Positions 1 to 9,062 are shown, counted from the stretch's first letter. The stretch is 37,754 bases of DNA from Bacteroidota bacterium (GCA_020852855.1 JADZAA010000025.1:1-37754), one strand, 5' to 3'. Numbers and translations: made by a program. The notes: a model not told the origin generated them from the sequence alone.

Positions 1-290
1 ACGGGAAAATACAATCGGTAATATCTAAAGCAAGAGGATTTTTAAATTTCGAGCGATTTAGAATTAACGCCCTATTCTACTTCGGAAAACTTAACTTTGC
101 TCCATTAAAATTTTAGTAATGCCGATTAAATAAAATCGGTCGGGATTTTTGATTTTGCCGTCTGCATAAATTCTATTGCTTTACAAACGCTTAACCGTTT
201 TTTACGTCTGCCGAAAAAAACGGCCGAATGATCGGTCTGTTTTTAAAACCGTAAGCCGTTTTCGAATTAATATCCATATAATTTCATAAA
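1..290. other. Non-coding left edge
   Basis: I find no convincing gene on either strand here. The stretch is AT-rich and holds two short dyads: CCGATT/AATCGG at 122-139, and a 9-bp repeat of CCGTTTTTT (195-203) with AAAAAACGG (215-223). These may be remnants of terminators of a gene lying outside the window, but that is a guess. Confidence 0.5.
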
Positions 291-326
291 AAAAAGCGCG
301 TTCATCATTTGATAAATGCGCTTTTT
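291..326 (-). terminator. Rho-independent terminator of the transketolase cluster
   Basis: AAAAAGCGC (291-299) is perfectly complementary to GCGCTTTTT (318-326), and the inner part (ATC/GAT around an ATTT loop) extends the hairpin. Read on the minus strand, the stem is followed by a run of T, starting 25 bases after the stop codon at 351. The A- and T-runs on both sides mean it could act in both directions. Confidence 0.8.
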
Positions 327-350
327 ATTGCGGCTGATATTTCTAAAAAA

Positions 351-1361
351 CTACGCGCCTATGTATTGCTCCACATCACGTACTTGCCTGTAACCGGACG
401 AGCCTTTATCGCGACGTTCCATTGCTTTCAGGGCAGAAGCGTATATTTCTTTCCAAGTAAGCCCGAATAAACGCATAAGTTCTTCCGGTTCGCCGCTTCC
501 GCCGAAACTGTCTTTAACGCCTACAAATTCAATTGGCGCAGGTGCATTTTTAGCAACGACTTCGGCTGTTGCTGCACCGAGACCGCCGTGTATTTGATGT
601 TCTTCGGCTGTAACAATCGCACCACATTCGCGGGCTGCATCGGTTATTGTTTGCACGTCGAAAGGTTTTATGCTGGGCGAATTAATCACACGTGCCTGTA
701 TTCCGCGTTTTGCCAGTTCTTCGGCTGCAAGCATTGCTTCCCAAACCATTGCGCCGCAGGCTACTATTGCCACATCGTTTCCTTCGCGGAAAACTTGCGC
801 CTTGCCGATTTCAAAAGGAGTGTCGGCAGTAGTAAAAAGCGGCACGGGCGAGCGTCCGAAGCGCACGTAAGCGGGTCCGTTTTTTTCGCCCATGGCGATA
901 GTTGCTTTCAGTGTTTCGGTATAATCGCAAGGGACAAGCATTGTCATGTGCGGCAATGTACGCAGAAAAGCAACCTCTTCAAGAACTTGGTGTGTGGCAC
1001 CGTCGGGGCCTACCGATATGCCTGCGTGTCCGCCGCCGATTTTCACATTTGCTTCGTTATAGCAAACCGAAATGCGCAACTGGTCGGCATTGCGCAGAGC
1101 GCAGAACGCACCGTAACTTGCAAAGAAAGGAATTTTCCCCGAAAGAGCCAATCCGGCCGCTATTGTAGTGGCATTTTGTTCTGCAATACCAATCGAAAAG
1201 AAGCGGTCGGGGAACTTTTCCTTGAATAAAGAGGTCATTACCGAACCGGTAATATCACCTCCGAGAACTACTACGTTATCGTAGCGTTCGCCAAGTGTAA
1301 CGAGCCCTTCGCCGAATCCGAAGCGCGTAGGTTTTGAGCCGTTTAGAGTGAGTTTTTGCAT
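351..1361 (-). CDS. tktB: Transketolase, C-terminal subunit
   Basis: This is the second half of a split transketolase, which transfers two-carbon ketol units between sugar phosphates in the non-oxidative pentose phosphate pathway, in the cytoplasm. The 336-residue protein contains the pyrimidine-binding domain (about 1-190) and the C-terminal domain (about 200-320). GIAEQN at 58-63 carries the glutamate that activates the thiamine diphosphate aminopyrimidine ring. The tail has the usual EEHQIHGGLG stretch followed by GVKDSFGGSG. It lacks the diphosphate-binding half, which is encoded at 2037-2909 on the same strand, so an active enzyme needs both products. The gene is the last of the cluster and is followed by a strong terminator. 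Split transketolases are known in archaea and several bacterial groups. The symbol is used only for the subunit. Confidence 0.93.
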   Translation of the reverse strand: MQKLTLNGSKPTRFGFGEGLVTLGERYDNVVVLGGDITGSVMTSLFKEKFPDRFFSIGIAEQNATTIAAGLALSGKIPFFASYGAFCALRNADQLRISVCYNEANVKIGGGHAGISVGPDGATHQVLEEVAFLRTLPHMTMLVPCDYTETLKATIAMGEKNGPAYVRFGRSPVPLFTTADTPFEIGKAQVFREGNDVAIVACGAMVWEAMLAAEELAKRGIQARVINSPSIKPFDVQTITDAARECGAIVTAEEHQIHGGLGAATAEVVAKNAPAPIEFVGVKDSFGGSGEPEELMRLFGLTWKEIYASALKAMERRDKGSSGYRQVRDVEQYIGA

Positions 1362-1395
1362 TGCGTATCATAAAAAATGAGTGAATTTTCGCGAA

Positions 1396-2028
1396 TTATT
1401 TTTTGCTTGCCGCTTTGGATAAACCCGCCGCATCAATAGCGTTAATAATTTTATCGAAATCGCGCGACGGATAATTTGTAACGTTTATTTCGATACCTAT
1501 TCTGCCATTTACAAGAATAGCCGCCGAGCCGCTTTTATCGTGTTCGTTATATAGCCGAAAGCCGTCGCCGCCGGGTGTTGTCAATTTTTCCACTATCAGC
1601 CCAACCTCTTTGAATGGCGGCTGATAACGCTTTTTTATTTCGTCCGTAACAGCTTCGCCGTAATCGGTTATTGATATTGACACATTGCCGCCCGATGTTC
1701 CGTATTGCCCCGAGGCTCTGGTCCAAGCCGTAGTTTCACTGCGCCTGATTCTGCCGGCACTCGGAGATTCAAGCGGCGAGCCCGCAATCGAAGCCGGAAG
1801 AAAATTTCGCAACTCGCCCGATGCAAGTTGCCCTTTCGGTGTTTCGAACGGTGCTGCAATCGGTACTTTATCTAATTGCGGCTGTTGAGTTTGCACTTGT
1901 TCCGACAATTCTTTCCGTGCTGTCGGCGGCGTTTGTTGCCTTACGGGCGGCGGGGAGTTGTCGTCGCAACCCGACCATGCCGCTAAAATCAATGCGCAGA
2001 GAGTAAAGAGTATGCGCGATAATTTCAT
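1396..2028 (-). CDS. Putative lipoprotein between transketolase subunit genes
   Basis: This 210-residue protein starts with a basic residue, a hydrophobic stretch and a lipobox-like WSGC with Cys21, so it is probably a lipid-anchored envelope protein. A proline/glutamine-rich linker (about 25-60) follows. The rest (about 70-205) is a soluble domain with an LPASIAGSPL motif, an alternating segment (VSISITDYG), and a C-terminal part (ILVNGRIGIEINV then a helix with IINAIDAAGL). The pattern resembles small periplasmic lipoproteins of unknown function, but I cannot name a family. The start lies 8 bases after the stop of the transketolase N-terminal subunit, and the stop is 34 bases before the start of the C-terminal subunit. 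It is therefore almost certainly co-transcribed with both. A link to transketolase function is not shown by the sequence. Confidence 0.8.
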   Translation of the reverse strand: MKLSRILFTLCALILAAWSGCDDNSPPPVRQQTPPTARKELSEQVQTQQPQLDKVPIAAPFETPKGQLASGELRNFLPASIAGSPLESPSAGRIRRSETTAWTRASGQYGTSGGNVSISITDYGEAVTDEIKKRYQPPFKEVGLIVEKLTTPGGDGFRLYNEHDKSGSAAILVNGRIGIEINVTNYPSRDFDKIINAIDAAGLSKAASKK

Positions 2029-2036
2029 AACGTTTT

Positions 2037-2909
2037 TTATGCCAAATCCTTAAGTGCCTGCACCGCTTGTTCGGAATTTGGCGGCATGCCGTGCCATTTG
2101 TAACTGTCTTCCATAAACGAAACGCCGCGTCCCATTTTGGTGTTGGCAATAATAGCAGTCGGTTTGCCGCTGTTTCCGGCATGATTTTTCTTGAAAGCGT
2201 CGAACGCGGCGGCTAATTCATCGAAATTATGCCCGTTACACTCAACAACGTCGAACCCGAAAGAGACGCATTTATCAACTATCGGATATACGTTCATCAC
2301 ATCGCGCAAACGTCCGTCAATTTGACAGTCATTATTGTCAATTATCCAGCAGAAATTATCCAATCCGAAATTCGAGGCGGCCATAGCTGCTTCCCATACC
2401 GAGCCTTCTTGCAATTCACCGTCGCCGGTCAATGCGAAAACACAAGCATTGTTTTTGTCTAACAGTTTATCGGACATAGCCATTCCTACAGCTACGGAAA
2501 TACCCTGACCAAGCGAACCCGACGACGTTTCTATTCCCGGCAATCCCATGTCACGGGCGGGGTGACCTTGCAAACGTGTATTATATTGCCGCAACGTGGC
2601 AAGCTCTTCTTTCGGAAAAAATCCGGCATTGGCAAGAGCGGCGTATTGAACGGGACACATGTGGCCGGCACTAAGAATAAATCTGTCGCGCCCCGGCATT
2701 GCCGGATTTTGCGAGTCGTAGTTCATACATCCGTTGAAATACAGAACCGCAAAAATATCGGCTGAACTAAGCGGGCCGCCGCTGTGCCCGGATTTCGCTA
2801 TAGCAAGCATTTTGATAATGTCCTGCCGTATTTCTTTGGCGATAACGGCAAGCTCGTCGGCCGAATGTCGCCGATTGTCGAATGTCGTCGTTGTAAAGTC
2901 GAAGTTCAT
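2037..2909 (-). CDS. tktA: Transketolase, N-terminal (thiamine diphosphate-binding) subunit
   Basis: This 290-residue protein is the diphosphate-binding half of transketolase. The metal/cofactor motif is clear: GDGE at 162-165 followed by DNN at 191-193, with LQEGSVWEA between them. SGHSGGPLSSADI (40-52) and GHPARD (115-120) are typical substrate-side motifs. The length equals the N-terminal third to half of a full transketolase and stops where the pyrimidine domain would start, so this is a split gene and not a truncated one. The missing half is encoded at 351-1361, after an intervening lipoprotein gene. It is the first gene of the leftward cluster; 116 bases separate it from the peptidase gene upstream on the same strand. 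Confidence 0.94.
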   Translation of the reverse strand: MNFDFTTTTFDNRRHSADELAVIAKEIRQDIIKMLAIAKSGHSGGPLSSADIFAVLYFNGCMNYDSQNPAMPGRDRFILSAGHMCPVQYAALANAGFFPKEELATLRQYNTRLQGHPARDMGLPGIETSSGSLGQGISVAVGMAMSDKLLDKNNACVFALTGDGELQEGSVWEAAMAASNFGLDNFCWIIDNNDCQIDGRLRDVMNVYPIVDKCVSFGFDVVECNGHNFDELAAAFDAFKKNHAGNSGKPTAIIANTKMGRGVSFMEDSYKWHGMPPNSEQAVQALKDLA

Positions 2910-3025
2910 AGCGTCTTGTAAAGTATGCGTTATTGAAAAATCGCTGAAAAAACGTATCGTTCCCTTTGTTTAAACGTTGTGCTTGATTAGTTCGGCTTGA
3001 CGTTAATGGTATTATTTTATTTTAT

Positions 3026-4735
3026 TTAACTTTGTGACCAAGCGATAGCCTTGTCGGCTACGTAACGAATCGTTTCAGTATCAAACGGAGAGCGAAGATT
3101 TCCGGCCTTGACTATTTCAAGGAATGTTTTACTGCCGCCGATTTTACAAATGCGGATATAGTCGCACACCGCTTCTTCACGATTTTCCTGCGAACGGATC
3201 CAAAATTGCAAAGCGCATATTTGCGCTAAAACGTAGTCAATGTAGTAAAACGGAGAAGAGAAAATATGTTGCTGAAATTGCCATACGCTACCTTGCTCGG
3301 CAAACGGCATATCTTCGTATTTCCTCCATGGCAAATAAAGCTTTTCGAATTCGCGCCATTGGCTTTTGCGCTCAGCCGGCAAAGCATTCGGATTTGCAAA
3401 AACCCAATGCTGAAATTCGTCAACCGCGCAACCATAGGGCAAAAACATTAGCGAACGTATAAGATGATAATCGTAGAACTTTTGCGTATCGCCGTTAAAA
3501 AACGATTTCATCCAAGGCCAAGTCAAATATTCCATACTCATCGAATGGATTTCGCAGGCTTCCATTGTCGGGAAACGATATTCTATCGGCTTATGATGCC
3601 GGCTTGAATATACCTGAAAAGCATGACCGGCTTCATGCGTCAGAACTTCTACGTCGTGAGTTGTTCCGTTGAAGTTCGAGAAAATAAAAGGCAGCCCGTA
3701 TTGCGGAAAATCTGTACAGTAACCGCCTACGCCTTTATTCGGGCGTGTAACCAAGTCCATCAGTCCGCGGTTGCGCATCAATTGGAAAAACTCGTCGGTT
3801 TCAGCTGAAAAATCACGGTACATTTCGCTTGCGCACTCCACTATCCATTCGGGCGGGCCTTTCGGCACAGGATTGCCGTCGGAATAATGCAACCATTCGT
3901 CATGGAATTTCAGTTCATCTACGCCGATTCTTTGGGCTTGATCTCTGCGCAACCGATACACTAACGGTGTTATGTAATCGAGTATAGCTTTGCGAAAACG
4001 CGCCGTATCTTCAGGAGTATATTCCGAGCGTCCCATTTCCGTGTATCGAAATTCGGTATAACTTGCAAACCCGATTTGTTTTGCCATATCCGTGCGAAGA
4101 TGTGTCAGCTCATCATATATGCGATCTACTTTACTGCCGTTCTTTTCGAGAAAATCGAATTTGGCTTGTTGCGCCGCCTTGCGTCTGCTGCGGTCAGAGT
4201 CAAGCAAAAGCGGTTCTAATGCGGATAGATTATAGGTATTGCCTTCAAACTCGATTTTTGCACCCGCTAAAATTGACTCATATTCTTTTGTCAGCTCAGA
4301 TTGGCGTATCAGCGTCGGTTTTATTTCTGGCTTAAATACACGCAAATTCTCCTTTATTCGCAACAAAAATAATGAGCCCCATTCCTGCTCTATATCGGCT
4401 CGGAAAGGTGAGGCAAGTATTTGTTTGGCAACGTTTAGAAATGCTTCGGATACGGTTGGGTCGTTTGCGTCAAGATAGGTGCGCTCTGCTATTGCTGTTT
4501 CGTCCTTTACGTTCTGTGTAAATCGAACGCTCGAAATATTGTTGTTTGTGGCATATTCCAAACGCAAATTGTTCCATTCTTCAATTAAACCAAGCGTTTC
4601 GTTTGCATCGGTGCAAGAAGAGAAGCGGTTGTATAAATCGTCGCATCGGCTTTGAATTGCGTTAACATCGGGACGATTATAAGGGAAATCTGCAAAATTC
4701 TGCGGAAGGTTCTGTTCGATTTCTGTCAGGTTCAT
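3026..4735 (-). CDS. M3 family oligoendopeptidase
   Basis: This 569-residue cytoplasmic zinc metallopeptidase belongs to the thimet oligopeptidase/PepF group, which cleaves short peptides in a closed central channel. The zinc motif HEAGH lies at 367-371. The third ligand is expected in the helix about 25 residues later, around EACEIHSMSMEYL (392-404). No signal peptide or membrane segment is visible, and the protein is mostly helical by composition, as expected. It looks closer to the bacterial M3 oligoendopeptidases of about 560-570 residues than to the longer dipeptidyl carboxypeptidases. The gene appears monocistronic, facing away from the rightward cluster that begins at 4909. Substrate specificity cannot be read from the sequence. 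Confidence 0.9.
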   Translation of the reverse strand: MNLTEIEQNLPQNFADFPYNRPDVNAIQSRCDDLYNRFSSCTDANETLGLIEEWNNLRLEYATNNNISSVRFTQNVKDETAIAERTYLDANDPTVSEAFLNVAKQILASPFRADIEQEWGSLFLLRIKENLRVFKPEIKPTLIRQSELTKEYESILAGAKIEFEGNTYNLSALEPLLLDSDRSRRKAAQQAKFDFLEKNGSKVDRIYDELTHLRTDMAKQIGFASYTEFRYTEMGRSEYTPEDTARFRKAILDYITPLVYRLRRDQAQRIGVDELKFHDEWLHYSDGNPVPKGPPEWIVECASEMYRDFSAETDEFFQLMRNRGLMDLVTRPNKGVGGYCTDFPQYGLPFIFSNFNGTTHDVEVLTHEAGHAFQVYSSRHHKPIEYRFPTMEACEIHSMSMEYLTWPWMKSFFNGDTQKFYDYHLIRSLMFLPYGCAVDEFQHWVFANPNALPAERKSQWREFEKLYLPWRKYEDMPFAEQGSVWQFQQHIFSSPFYYIDYVLAQICALQFWIRSQENREEAVCDYIRICKIGGSKTFLEIVKAGNLRSPFDTETIRYVADKAIAWSQS

Positions 4736-4773
4736 TAGTATTATGTCGTAAAAAGACTGTAAATTATGTTCTG

Positions 4774-4781
4774 CAAAACTA
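4774..4781 (-). promoter_or_regulatory. Possible -7 promoter element of the M3 peptidase
   Basis: On the minus strand this reads TAGTTTTG, matching the Bacteroidetes TAnnTTTG consensus, about 39 bases upstream of the peptidase start. I see no TTG at a suitable distance upstream, so support is weak. Confidence 0.25.
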
Positions 4782-4908
4782 CGGATTTTTTACGGTAGTC
4801 TTGGTTTCCAATTTAAAACAACGTGGCGCACCGTATCGCGTCCAGCGCGTAAACAACGGCCGCCGGGTGCTTTTTACTCGTTTTTAACTTGATGAAAATA
4901 TAGAGGTT

Positions 4909-5256
4909 ATGTTTCCTAAATCACTTAACAGAATAAACGAAGTACTTCTCAAAATCGAATGGAACGACGGCTTGATAACGGTTGTCGCATTAGAAAGCCT
5001 GCGCGAAGAATGTCCCTGTGCGGTATGCAAAGGCGAGAATATAATGGGAAAACTTTATTTTCCCGGTATGAAATCGTTTGTACCCGGTATGAATGAACTC
5101 GTTTCGCTTACGCCGGTAGGTAATTACGGCGTTCAAGCTTTGTGGAAAGACGGACATTCCACCGGAATTTACTCGTGGGAAGGGCTTCGCACAATTGCGG
5201 AACTGCACGCGCTCGACGAAGAAAATCAAAAACGATATTCCGAACTGAAAACCTGA
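4909..5256 (+). CDS. DUF971 (GBBH-like N-terminal domain) protein
   Basis: A 115-residue cytoplasmic protein that is essentially a single DUF971 domain, the fold also found at the N-terminus of gamma-butyrobetaine hydroxylase. Diagnostic stretches are IEWNDG, the cysteine-containing RxECPCAVC motif (about 32-40), and WKDGHSTGIYSWEGLR (about 79-94). The paired cysteines suggest metal binding. Family members are sometimes fused or adjacent to Mrp/ApbC iron-sulfur carrier proteins, so a role in Fe-S cluster handling is often suggested, but no such gene is next to it here. It starts the rightward cluster and is followed 21 bases later by birA. Confidence 0.87.
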   Translation: MFPKSLNRINEVLLKIEWNDGLITVVALESLREECPCAVCKGENIMGKLYFPGMKSFVPGMNELVSLTPVGNYGVQALWKDGHSTGIYSWEGLRTIAELHALDEENQKRYSELKT

Positions 5257-5277
5257 AAATGCCAAACAAGCAACGCA

Positions 5278-6033
5278 ATGCTGCAACAAATTCCGATATT
5301 TCATTTTACTGCGGTTGAATCTACCAACGATTCAGCCCGCAATTTGCTTGTCGGCGAAGATTGCGTTATCGTGGCGGCCGACGAACAGACCAAAGGCCGC
5401 GGCCGACACGGAAAAATATGGAGCGGAACCCGCGGAAAAAATCTGTATTGTTCGTTGGGAATACGCCAATTTCGCAATTTAACTGCGCAAGAAGCCGCAT
5501 CATATCAAGCAATAGGTGCTTTGGCAGTGGCCGACGCACTTCGCAATATTGCACCGTCAAATACATTCTGCATAAAATATCCGAACGACGTAATGGCATT
5601 ATGTCCGGACGGCATTACGCGAAAAATCAGCGGTATACTTGTTGAGCATGATTATATAGGCGCGGTAACGCAGACTACTATTGTCGGTATAGGAATAAAT
5701 GTGGAGCAAACGGAATTTCCGCCTGAAATTGCGCAATCTGCTGTTTCACTTGCGATACTTGGTTGTAAAACTGACGTTTCGGACGTTTTTGATGCACTTT
5801 GCGAATCTTTAAACAGCCGATTAAGCGATAAAGATATTATGGAAAATTGGCGGCGTGAGATGCGTATTGAAGGCAAGCGGCTGACTCTGCGCGACGGCAA
5901 AGAATCATATACGGTGCAACAAATATTGGACGACGGTTCGCTGCTTGTAGATGCCGGACACGAGAATAAAATTATTTATACGGGCGACTCATTCCGCTAC
6001 GATATTGATTGCAACGGAGGGCAAATACTATGA
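5278..6033 (+). CDS. birA: Biotin--[acetyl-CoA-carboxylase] ligase
   Basis: This 251-residue enzyme activates biotin with ATP and attaches it to a lysine of biotin-dependent carboxylases. The biotinyl-AMP loop GRGRHGKIWS, the KYPNDVM motif and KISGILVEH are all present in order, followed by a small C-terminal SH3-like domain (about 200-250). There is no N-terminal winged-helix domain, so this is a monofunctional ligase and not a BirA-type repressor. It is followed directly by coaX with an ATGA overlap (coaX ATG at 6030, birA TGA at 6031-6033), a birA-coaX pairing seen in many bacteria. Confidence 0.93.
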   Translation: MLQQIPIFHFTAVESTNDSARNLLVGEDCVIVAADEQTKGRGRHGKIWSGTRGKNLYCSLGIRQFRNLTAQEAASYQAIGALAVADALRNIAPSNTFCIKYPNDVMALCPDGITRKISGILVEHDYIGAVTQTTIVGIGINVEQTEFPPEIAQSAVSLAILGCKTDVSDVFDALCESLNSRLSDKDIMENWRREMRIEGKRLTLRDGKESYTVQQILDDGSLLVDAGHENKIIYTGDSFRYDIDCNGGQIL

Positions 6034-6803
6034 GCAATCGTATGATAATTGCCGCCGATATAGGCAACTCGCGCACTAAGATATTCGCTGCCGGCGCGGC
6101 ACGGGTAGTAGAATACAACAAAGAAAATACCGAGAAAAATATTGAAAAAATACTAAAAGAAATTTGTCGCCTGAATAGATTTTCGGCAGTGCCTATACTT
6201 GCATTCTCTTCGGTAAATCCTCCGATGCTCGATTTATTTTCTGCGGTTGCAACTTCGCTTGAAATTGAAATGTTTGACGCGCTTACGTCAATTCCGAATT
6301 TTCCTCTTATTTCTTTCGACAATATTACGGGTATGGGGAGCGACCGAATATTCGGGCTGATAGGTGCGCGAACGCGGGCTCTGCCGCCTTTTATTACGAC
6401 GGATTGCGGAACAGCCGTAACGATTAACGCAGTGGATAAAGCAGGAAAATGTATAGGAGGAGTTATTTTTATCGGATTTCAAACTCAGCTTGCCGCATTG
6501 ACCGAAAAAACGGCAAATTTACATACTGTACCTTTGTTTTGGGAGGAATTTTCGCCCGGGATAAATACCGAACAGGCAATTCGGCGCGGTATAGTCCATT
6601 CAATTATCGGCGGAACTGTTCATATAATAAAAAGCATAGCCCGAAAAACCGGTGAAGGAGTTGATATTCCGGTGTTTTTAACGGGCGGCGGCGCGGAATT
6701 TATGCGTGAAGATATGCGTCGCAGATTTAACGTAACGGAATGTCCAAACCTTGTTTGCGAAGGAATAGTATCGGTTGCAGAGCATTGTTTTGCATCGGCT
6801 TGA
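6030..6803 (+). CDS. coaX: Type III pantothenate kinase
   Basis: This enzyme performs the first step of coenzyme A synthesis, phosphorylating pantothenate. It belongs to the ASKHA (actin/hexokinase-like) fold. DIGNSRTK near the start is the phosphate-1 motif, GSDRIFGLIGA the pantothenate/dimer motif, and DCGTAVTINAVD the phosphate-2 motif. I chose the ATG at 6030 because it gives the standard N-terminus just ahead of the DIGN motif, overlaps the birA stop by ATGA, and is preceded by GGAGG at 6016-6020, nine bases away; a TTG at 6009 in the same frame would add seven residues inside birA. One small oddity is that the usual GG...PG turn reads GGVIFIGF here, so the proline is missing. The product is 257 residues. 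Confidence 0.92.
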   Translation: MSNRMIIAADIGNSRTKIFAAGAARVVEYNKENTEKNIEKILKEICRLNRFSAVPILAFSSVNPPMLDLFSAVATSLEIEMFDALTSIPNFPLISFDNITGMGSDRIFGLIGARTRALPPFITTDCGTAVTINAVDKAGKCIGGVIFIGFQTQLAALTEKTANLHTVPLFWEEFSPGINTEQAIRRGIVHSIIGGTVHIIKSIARKTGEGVDIPVFLTGGGAEFMREDMRRRFNVTECPNLVCEGIVSVAEHCFASA

Positions 6804-6858
6804 TAAATAACTCAATGAAATTTAACTGATTGCCAAGTCTTCTAAAAGCGTTTGATTT

Positions 6859-7881
6859 ATGGTACAAGAACAAAAAAACGAAAGAAAAAAAACGATTCTT
6901 AGCGGGATACAATCGTCGGGCGATATTACGGTAGGCCATTACGCCGGAGCAATTCGCAATTGGGCGGCTTTGCAACATCAATACGAATGTTTTTTTATGA
7001 CGGCCGACTTGCACGCACTCACCGTCAGGCAAGAGCCGGTTGCGCTTCGCAAGCGAACTCTCGATGTAATTGCCATGTATATTGCTTGCGGAATTGACCC
7101 TGAATCCAGCGTTTTATTTGTACAATCTCACGTTTCGGCTCATGCCGAACTTGCTTGGATATTGAATTGTTTTACCGGAGTTGGCGAATGCAGCCGTATG
7201 ACGCAATTCAAAGAAAAATCGCAACAGCACAACGAAAATGTAAACGTCGGATTATTTGCCTATCCTATTCTGATGGCAGCCGACATACTTTTGTATCAAG
7301 CAGACCTTGTGCCGGTAGGCGACGACCAAAAACAGCATATCGAACTGACGCGCAATCTTGCCGAAAGGTTCAACTTTCATTATTCGCCTACTTTTACTGT
7401 TCCCGAGCCTTTTATTCCTCCCGTCGGTGCGCGCATAATGAGCCTGCAGGAACCGACAAAAAAAATGTCGAAATCGGACGAAAATCAAAAAAACGTGATA
7501 TTCCTTTCCGACAGCGACGACGTTATAGCGGGTAAAATCCGGCGTGCTGTAACCGATTCCGGTACCGAAATATCGTATTCTGTCGAGAAGCGTCCGGGTA
7601 TTTCCAATTTGATAACGCTGTACGGCGTAGCAACAGGAATGTCTTTCGCGGCTATAGAGGAAGCGTTCAGCGGCAAAACTTATTCAGAGTTTAAAAGCGG
7701 AACAGCCGATGCAGTAATTAATTTAATTGCACCGATTCGCGGGCGTTTTACGCAATTGCGAAGTGAGCCGGGCGAACTCGAATCGCTGATGAAAACGGGT
7801 GCGGAAGCCGCCGCCGCACGCGCACGACGCACTTTGAGCAAAGTGTATAAAAAAGTTGGACTTACGGAGCGGCCGCGCTGA
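6859..7881 (+). CDS. trpS: Tryptophanyl-tRNA synthetase
   Basis: This 340-residue class I aminoacyl-tRNA synthetase charges tRNA-Trp. The N-terminal SGIQSSGDITVGHYAG contains the HIGH-like signature, and MSKSDEN in the second half is the KMSKS loop that binds ATP. Length and motif order match bacterial TrpRS. Motif DLHALTVRQ, typical of the bacterial form, is also present near residue 50. It lies 55 bases downstream of coaX and may be in the same transcript. No Trp-responsive T-box or attenuator is visible in the short gap. Confidence 0.95.
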   Translation: MVQEQKNERKKTILSGIQSSGDITVGHYAGAIRNWAALQHQYECFFMTADLHALTVRQEPVALRKRTLDVIAMYIACGIDPESSVLFVQSHVSAHAELAWILNCFTGVGECSRMTQFKEKSQQHNENVNVGLFAYPILMAADILLYQADLVPVGDDQKQHIELTRNLAERFNFHYSPTFTVPEPFIPPVGARIMSLQEPTKKMSKSDENQKNVIFLSDSDDVIAGKIRRAVTDSGTEISYSVEKRPGISNLITLYGVATGMSFAAIEEAFSGKTYSEFKSGTADAVINLIAPIRGRFTQLRSEPGELESLMKTGAEAAAARARRTLSKVYKKVGLTERPR

Positions 7882-8001
7882 TAATTGTTTCGGAAATCAA
7901 AGTAATTATGCATAGCGGCAATCAGGGGGAATATGGCTGTTTGTTCCAAGTGATGAACTTTGCATAAAAGACGTAAATTCGGCTTAATGGCAAAGTTGCC
8001 G

Positions 8002-8009
8002 TATTTTTG
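8002..8009 (+). promoter_or_regulatory. Possible -7 promoter element of ftsY
   Basis: TATTTTTG matches TAnnTTTG and sits 53 bases before the chosen ftsY start in the 180-base gap after trpS. A matching TTTG box about 20 bases upstream is not clear. Confidence 0.3.
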
Positions 8010-8061
8010 CGGTACAATGTTGCCGATTCTAAAAGTATTTTTTTCAAAAACCGATACCAGC

Positions 8062-9057
8062 ATGGGTTTTTTCGATAAAATTAAAGCAAAAGTTGCCTCG
8101 GTGGTCGAGGCCGTGTCTTTCGCTAAACTTAAGGACGGATTAGCTAAAACCCGCTCGGCATTCGCCAACAGGCTGAAAAAACTGCTTAGTTCGGGGCGTA
8201 AAATAGATGCCGTTTTACTTGAAGAAATAGAAGAAATTCTCATCACTTCCGATATTGGCGTAGAAACTTCGTCAAGCATTATAGAGCAAGTGCGCCTGTG
8301 CGTTAAAAAAGAAGGCTTCGATGACGCAAGCCAAGTTTACGGCTTGATAAAAGAAGAAATTCTTGCCATACTGCAATCTTCCGCACCGCCGACAAACGGC
8401 TATGAAATTACCGACGGAGAAAAGCCGCATGTGATTATGATGGTAGGCGTTAACGGCGTAGGCAAAACAACTACAATCGGCAAACTTGCGCACAATTACC
8501 GCGAAGCCGGCAAACAAGCTTTGATAGGAGCGGCCGATACGTTCCGAGCGGCTGCAAACGAACAACTTGAAGTGTGGGCAAAACGTGCCGGAGTTGATAT
8601 TGTTCAGCAAAAACAGGGTGCCGACCCGTCGGCTGTTGTGTTTGATACGCTCTCGGCGGCGCGGGCACGCGGTGCTGACATTGTGCTGATTGATACGGCC
8701 GGCCGGCTTCACAATAAGATGAATTTGATGGCCGAACTCGAAAAAATGAGCCGCGTAATGAAAAAAATAAAAGCCTCGGCACCCGACGAGGTATTGCTCA
8801 CTCTCGATGCAACCACAGGACAAAACGCATTGCAACAAGCAAAGGAATTTGCCAAGGTTGCAAAACTTACGGGAATAGTCCTGACAAAACTTGACGGAAC
8901 GGCCAAAGGCGGCATAGTGATAGCCATTGCAAATGAACTGAAATTACCCGTGCGTTATATCGGCGTAGGCGAAAAAATAGATGACCTGCAACAATTTAAT
9001 CCGTCTGATTTTGTAGAAGCATTATTCGAAGATAAAACCACCGAAGAGGATAATTGA
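8062..9057 (+). CDS. ftsY: Signal recognition particle receptor FtsY
   Basis: FtsY is the membrane-associated GTPase that docks ribosome-SRP complexes at the Sec translocon. The protein has an N-terminal helical N domain and the NG GTPase core: [15 protein letters not shown] (G1), [15 protein letters not shown] (G3) and [10 protein letters not shown] (G4). I chose ATG 8062 because it yields MGFFDKIK, the common FtsY N-terminus with its short amphipathic membrane-targeting helix. An open frame continues upstream to 7960, but its extra 34 residues do not look like FtsY, and a possible promoter element lies inside it. There is no long acidic A domain. The product is 331 residues. gmhA follows within a few bases. 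Confidence 0.94.
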   Translation: MGFFDKIKAKVASVVEAVSFAKLKDGLAKTRSAFANRLKKLLSSGRKIDAVLLEEIEEILITSDIGVETSSSIIEQVRLCVKKEGFDDASQVYGLIKEEILAILQSSAPPTNGYEITDGEKPHVIMMVGVNGVGKTTTIGKLAHNYREAGKQALIGAADTFRAAANEQLEVWAKRAGVDIVQQKQGADPSAVVFDTLSAARARGADIVLIDTAGRLHNKMNLMAELEKMSRVMKKIKASAPDEVLLTLDATTGQNALQQAKEFAKVAKLTGIVLTKLDGTAKGGIVIAIANELKLPVRYIGVGEKIDDLQQFNPSDFVEALFEDKTTEEDN

Positions 9058-9062
9058 CATAT

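Noticed and set aside
588-1229. A 213-codon open frame on the plus strand across the transketolase C-terminal subunit
   Set aside because: It lies antisense to a clearly recognisable enzyme gene, has a cysteine- and histidine-rich, low-quality translation, and shows no motif.
7960-8061. A 34-residue N-terminal extension of FtsY
   Set aside because: The standard FtsY start MGFFDKIK occurs at 8062, the extension resembles nothing, and a promoter-like TATTTTTG lies inside it.
8272-8838. A 188-codon open frame antisense to ftsY
   Set aside because: It covers the ftsY GTPase core in reverse and has no recognisable domain.
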